DNA from: Marinomonas shanghaiensis
GTDB lineage: Bacteria > Pseudomonadota > Gammaproteobacteria > Pseudomonadales > Marinomonadaceae
DNA length: 64,000 nucleotides
Assembly: GCF_003259175.1 (NCBI RefSeq)
Contig: NZ_QGOK01000003.1
Coordinates: forward strand, 372,001-436,000
Direction: 5' to 3'
The notes under the pieces were generated by a model, which was not told where the DNA came from, did not search any database, and saw nothing but the letters and a program-made list of their open reading frames with translations. Position 1 is the first letter of the stretch; each line of letters starts with the position of its first letter. A program made the translations under genes and the position numbers. This document shows positions 62,523 through 64,000 of the stretch, piece after piece.

Positions 62523-64000
62523 TTATTCTGATTTAGCCAAACCATTCGATTGCTGAATAATCCGTACGACCCTAAATCCCCAGTTGCTGGCTTTGAGTGT
62601 TGGCTCAGCTCGATAGCGAGTGGCGCTTCTGCCGACTCTTGGGATGTCAAACCAAGATCCACCACGCAAAACTCTGCTGTCACACTGGTCTGATAACCAC
62701 ACTTGGTTTTTGCTCGGTGCGCCTTCATAAGAGTCGTGATAGCAATCTTCTACCCACTCCGCTACGTTACCATGCATATCAAACAAGCCTAGTGGATTAC
62801 TCGCCTGACTGCCAACAGGGGCAGTGGAAACGCCATCCCATTGACTCCCACAACTATCACATACACTGTAGCCTGGTTTGACGTTATTGCCATACCAGAA
62901 AGCGGTGCTGGAATCGGCTCTGGCAGAATACTCCCACTCTATTTCCGTGGGCAGACGATATTCTTCATTTGTTTGCTCAGATAACCAGGCTGTGTAGGCT
63001 TTTGCGTCGTACCAGCTAACATTGATGACAGGGCGTTGACCACGGCCCCATCCATTATCTGGAGGTAACTCACGCCCTGTTGCTTTTGCGAATCGATCAT
63101 ATTGCTCAAAGGTGACTTCGTATTTACTGATGAAGAAACCATTGGGAATGTCGACTTCATGAACGGGCTTTTCGTTGTCGTCACCTATCTTATTTTGGTC
63201 CCCCATCATAAACGTAGCGGGCGGGATTTTTTCTATTTTAGGCGCTGTGCCTCCAGAGATCAGAGGTTCCTCTAGTGTTTGGGGCAATGCCTCAAATGGT
63301 GTTTGTATTTCTATTTTTTGTTCGGGTACGGGGATATTAACGATTTCTTCTTGGCGTGGTTCTGGCCACAAAATGACGGCGGCAATCAAACCTGAAGCCA
63401 AGGAGCCTCCGGCGATGATCATTGTTTTAGAAGACGTATTACGAATGTAGCGTTTAATAGCGCGTTTTGTGTTTGAGCTGGGACCCGCTTCGGGTTTGTA
63501 AAGGTTTGCCCGAAGCATCTGAATGACTTCAGTCAGTGACTTTGGTCTGTGGCGCTCGCTTTCACGGCTCCATTTGAGGAGGCGGCTCCAGGTCGCATCA
63601 CTGAGATTTGGATGTGTGTCAGGCAGACTCGTTGCAAAATCTTTATCAAGAATAGATTCCCCTAATAAGGCCGCCATCAGCAGTTTCATAAAAGCAAAGC
63701 TATCCGAATTGGGGGCGCGCTTTTGTTCTTTCTTTGAGTATTCGGGAGGAAAAAGGCGCTTATCCATCTCGCTTTCTTCAATGCGCTTCATCCAATTGTG
63801 GCTACCAAACCCTGTCATTATGCCCAAACCGTTGACAACATGGATTGAGTTCAAATCTAGATGGCCGTGAAAAAGCCCATTTTTATGGACCTGGTCCAAC
63901 GCTTTTGCCATATTGTCAAATAAACCAATGACAACATTAAGCGGGGCGCCATCGGGGTATTTGCCTAAAAAGCTGTACAGGTTTTCGCCACCGCAAACAG
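62523..64000 (-). CDS. Degenerate protein kinase fused to FGE/SUMF1-type domain (5' end outside window)
   Basis: The gene runs off the right edge, so its N terminus is missing. The visible start is the C-lobe of a Ser/Thr-kinase-like domain: the hinge-like GGENLYSFL, then FHGHLDLNSIHVV where HRDLKPxN should be, and MTGFGSHNW where DFG should be. Catalytic Asp, Lys and metal-binding Asp are thus absent, so this looks like a pseudokinase. A membrane helix follows near KTMIIAGGSLASGLIAAVIL. The last 230 residues form a formylglycine-generating-enzyme-like domain (FMMGDQ, FFISKYEVTFEQYDRFAKAT, NVSWYDAKAY, RLPTEIEWEYSARA, DMHGNVAEWVED, RVLRGGSWF). The Cys pair of true FGE is missing near GGSWFDIPRVGRSATRYR. 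The domain would be periplasmic. Confidence 0.82.
   Translation of the reverse strand, partial: VCGGENLYSFLGKYPDGAPLNVVIGLFDNMAKALDQVHKNGLFHGHLDLNSIHVVNGLGIMTGFGSHNWMKRIEESEMDKRLFPPEYSKKEQKRAPNSDSFAFMKLLMAALLGESILDKDFATSLPDTHPNLSDATWSRLLKWSRESERHRPKSLTEVIQMLRANLYKPEAGPSSNTKRAIKRYIRNTSSKTMIIAGGSLASGLIAAVILWPEPRQEEIVNIPVPEQKIEIQTPFEALPQTLEEPLISGGTAPKIEKIPPATFMMGDQNKIGDDNEKPVHEVDIPNGFFISKYEVTFEQYDRFAKATGRELPPDNGWGRGQRPVINVSWYDAKAYTAWLSEQTNEEYRLPTEIEWEYSARADSSTAFWYGNNVKPGYSVCDSCGSQWDGVSTAPVGSQASNPLGLFDMHGNVAEWVEDCYHDSYEGAPSKNQVWLSDQCDSRVLRGGSWFDIPRVGRSATRYRAEPTLKASNWGFRVVRIIQQSNGLAKSE

Noticed and set aside
62251..62728. Small minus-strand frames upstream of acnB and over the FGE-like gene end
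   Set aside because: One overlaps the 3' end of the kinase-FGE gene in a different frame; neither has a credible ribosome-binding site or family match.
1..64000. CRISPR array or complete insertion sequence
   Set aside because: No regularly spaced short repeats and no intact transposase gene were seen; the only repeats are the 113-bp pair and its short CATCTGACC relatives.

Overview
The window reads as a chromosome segment of a marine gammaproteobacterium of the Oceanospirillales, most like Marinomonas. That is an inference from gene content and order: a divergent rne/rluC pair, leuC-leuD-leuB-asd with a divergent LysR gene, the bepA/perM neighbourhood, moaCDE, umuDC under a LexA box, a TRAP transporter, an EfpL-type factor and several chemotaxis receptors. 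No rRNA, confident tRNA gene or CRISPR array was seen. The one clear RNA gene is the 4.5S SRP RNA (ffs).

Layout. 1-2.8 kb: the end of a TRAP transporter operon (binding-protein tail, small and large membrane subunits) that also carries a VanX-type D-Ala-D-Ala dipeptidase. 2.9-5.8 kb: an AT-rich leftward block with a thioesterase, a nucleotidyltransferase, a twice-frameshifted small gene and a membrane protein with an intact GT51 glycosyltransferase domain. 5.9-9.5 kb: a YnjBCD-like ABC importer. 9.7-18.4 kb: an M14/AstE-like hydrolase, a UvrD-like helicase, a 2OG-Fe(II) oxygenase, a class II glutamine amidotransferase, a chemotaxis receptor, hisI and a two-domain QueD-like protein. 18.6-18.8 kb: ffs with a strong promoter.

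18.8-23.4 kb is the accessory part. It holds a toxin-antitoxin-like pair between two 113-bp direct repeats, the 3' remnant of a phage-type integrase, an unknown 118-aa gene, a two-gene operon joining a YejK/NdpA-like nucleoid protein to a RelA/SpoT-type nucleotidyltransferase, and a short promoter-hairpin-terminator unit resembling the leader found in P4-type elements. The NdpA-RelA/SpoT pair is the best candidate here for an undescribed, possibly defensive, system.

23.4-45.4 kb is mostly core: umuDC, a SulP transporter, rne, rluC, a second chemotaxis receptor, a MarC-family protein, rraA, a cytosolic-type carboxypeptidase with a MazG-like gene, efpL, trmJ, a DnaJ-SH3 membrane protein, a 7TM-GGDEF-EAL protein, moaCDE and a standalone tyrosine recombinase. 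45.7-59.1 kb: tandem small secreted paralogues, a BepA-like protease, a TusA-like protein, PerM, a GH13 glucosidase, an MFS transporter, a LysR regulator with the divergent leucine operon and asd, a YoaK-like membrane protein and a ribosome hibernation factor. 59.3-64 kb: an unusual AcnB and, cut by the window edge, a degenerate protein kinase fused to an FGE/SUMF1-type domain.

Most transcription units end at clear stem-loops with U tracts, several of them shared by convergent genes. Start codons were moved where a Shine-Dalgarno sequence or family alignment favoured an internal start (thioesterase, AstE-like, hisI, ndpA-like, umuD, umuC, rne, MarC, moaD, bepA-like, GH13, MFS, leuD, YoaK-like, acnB).
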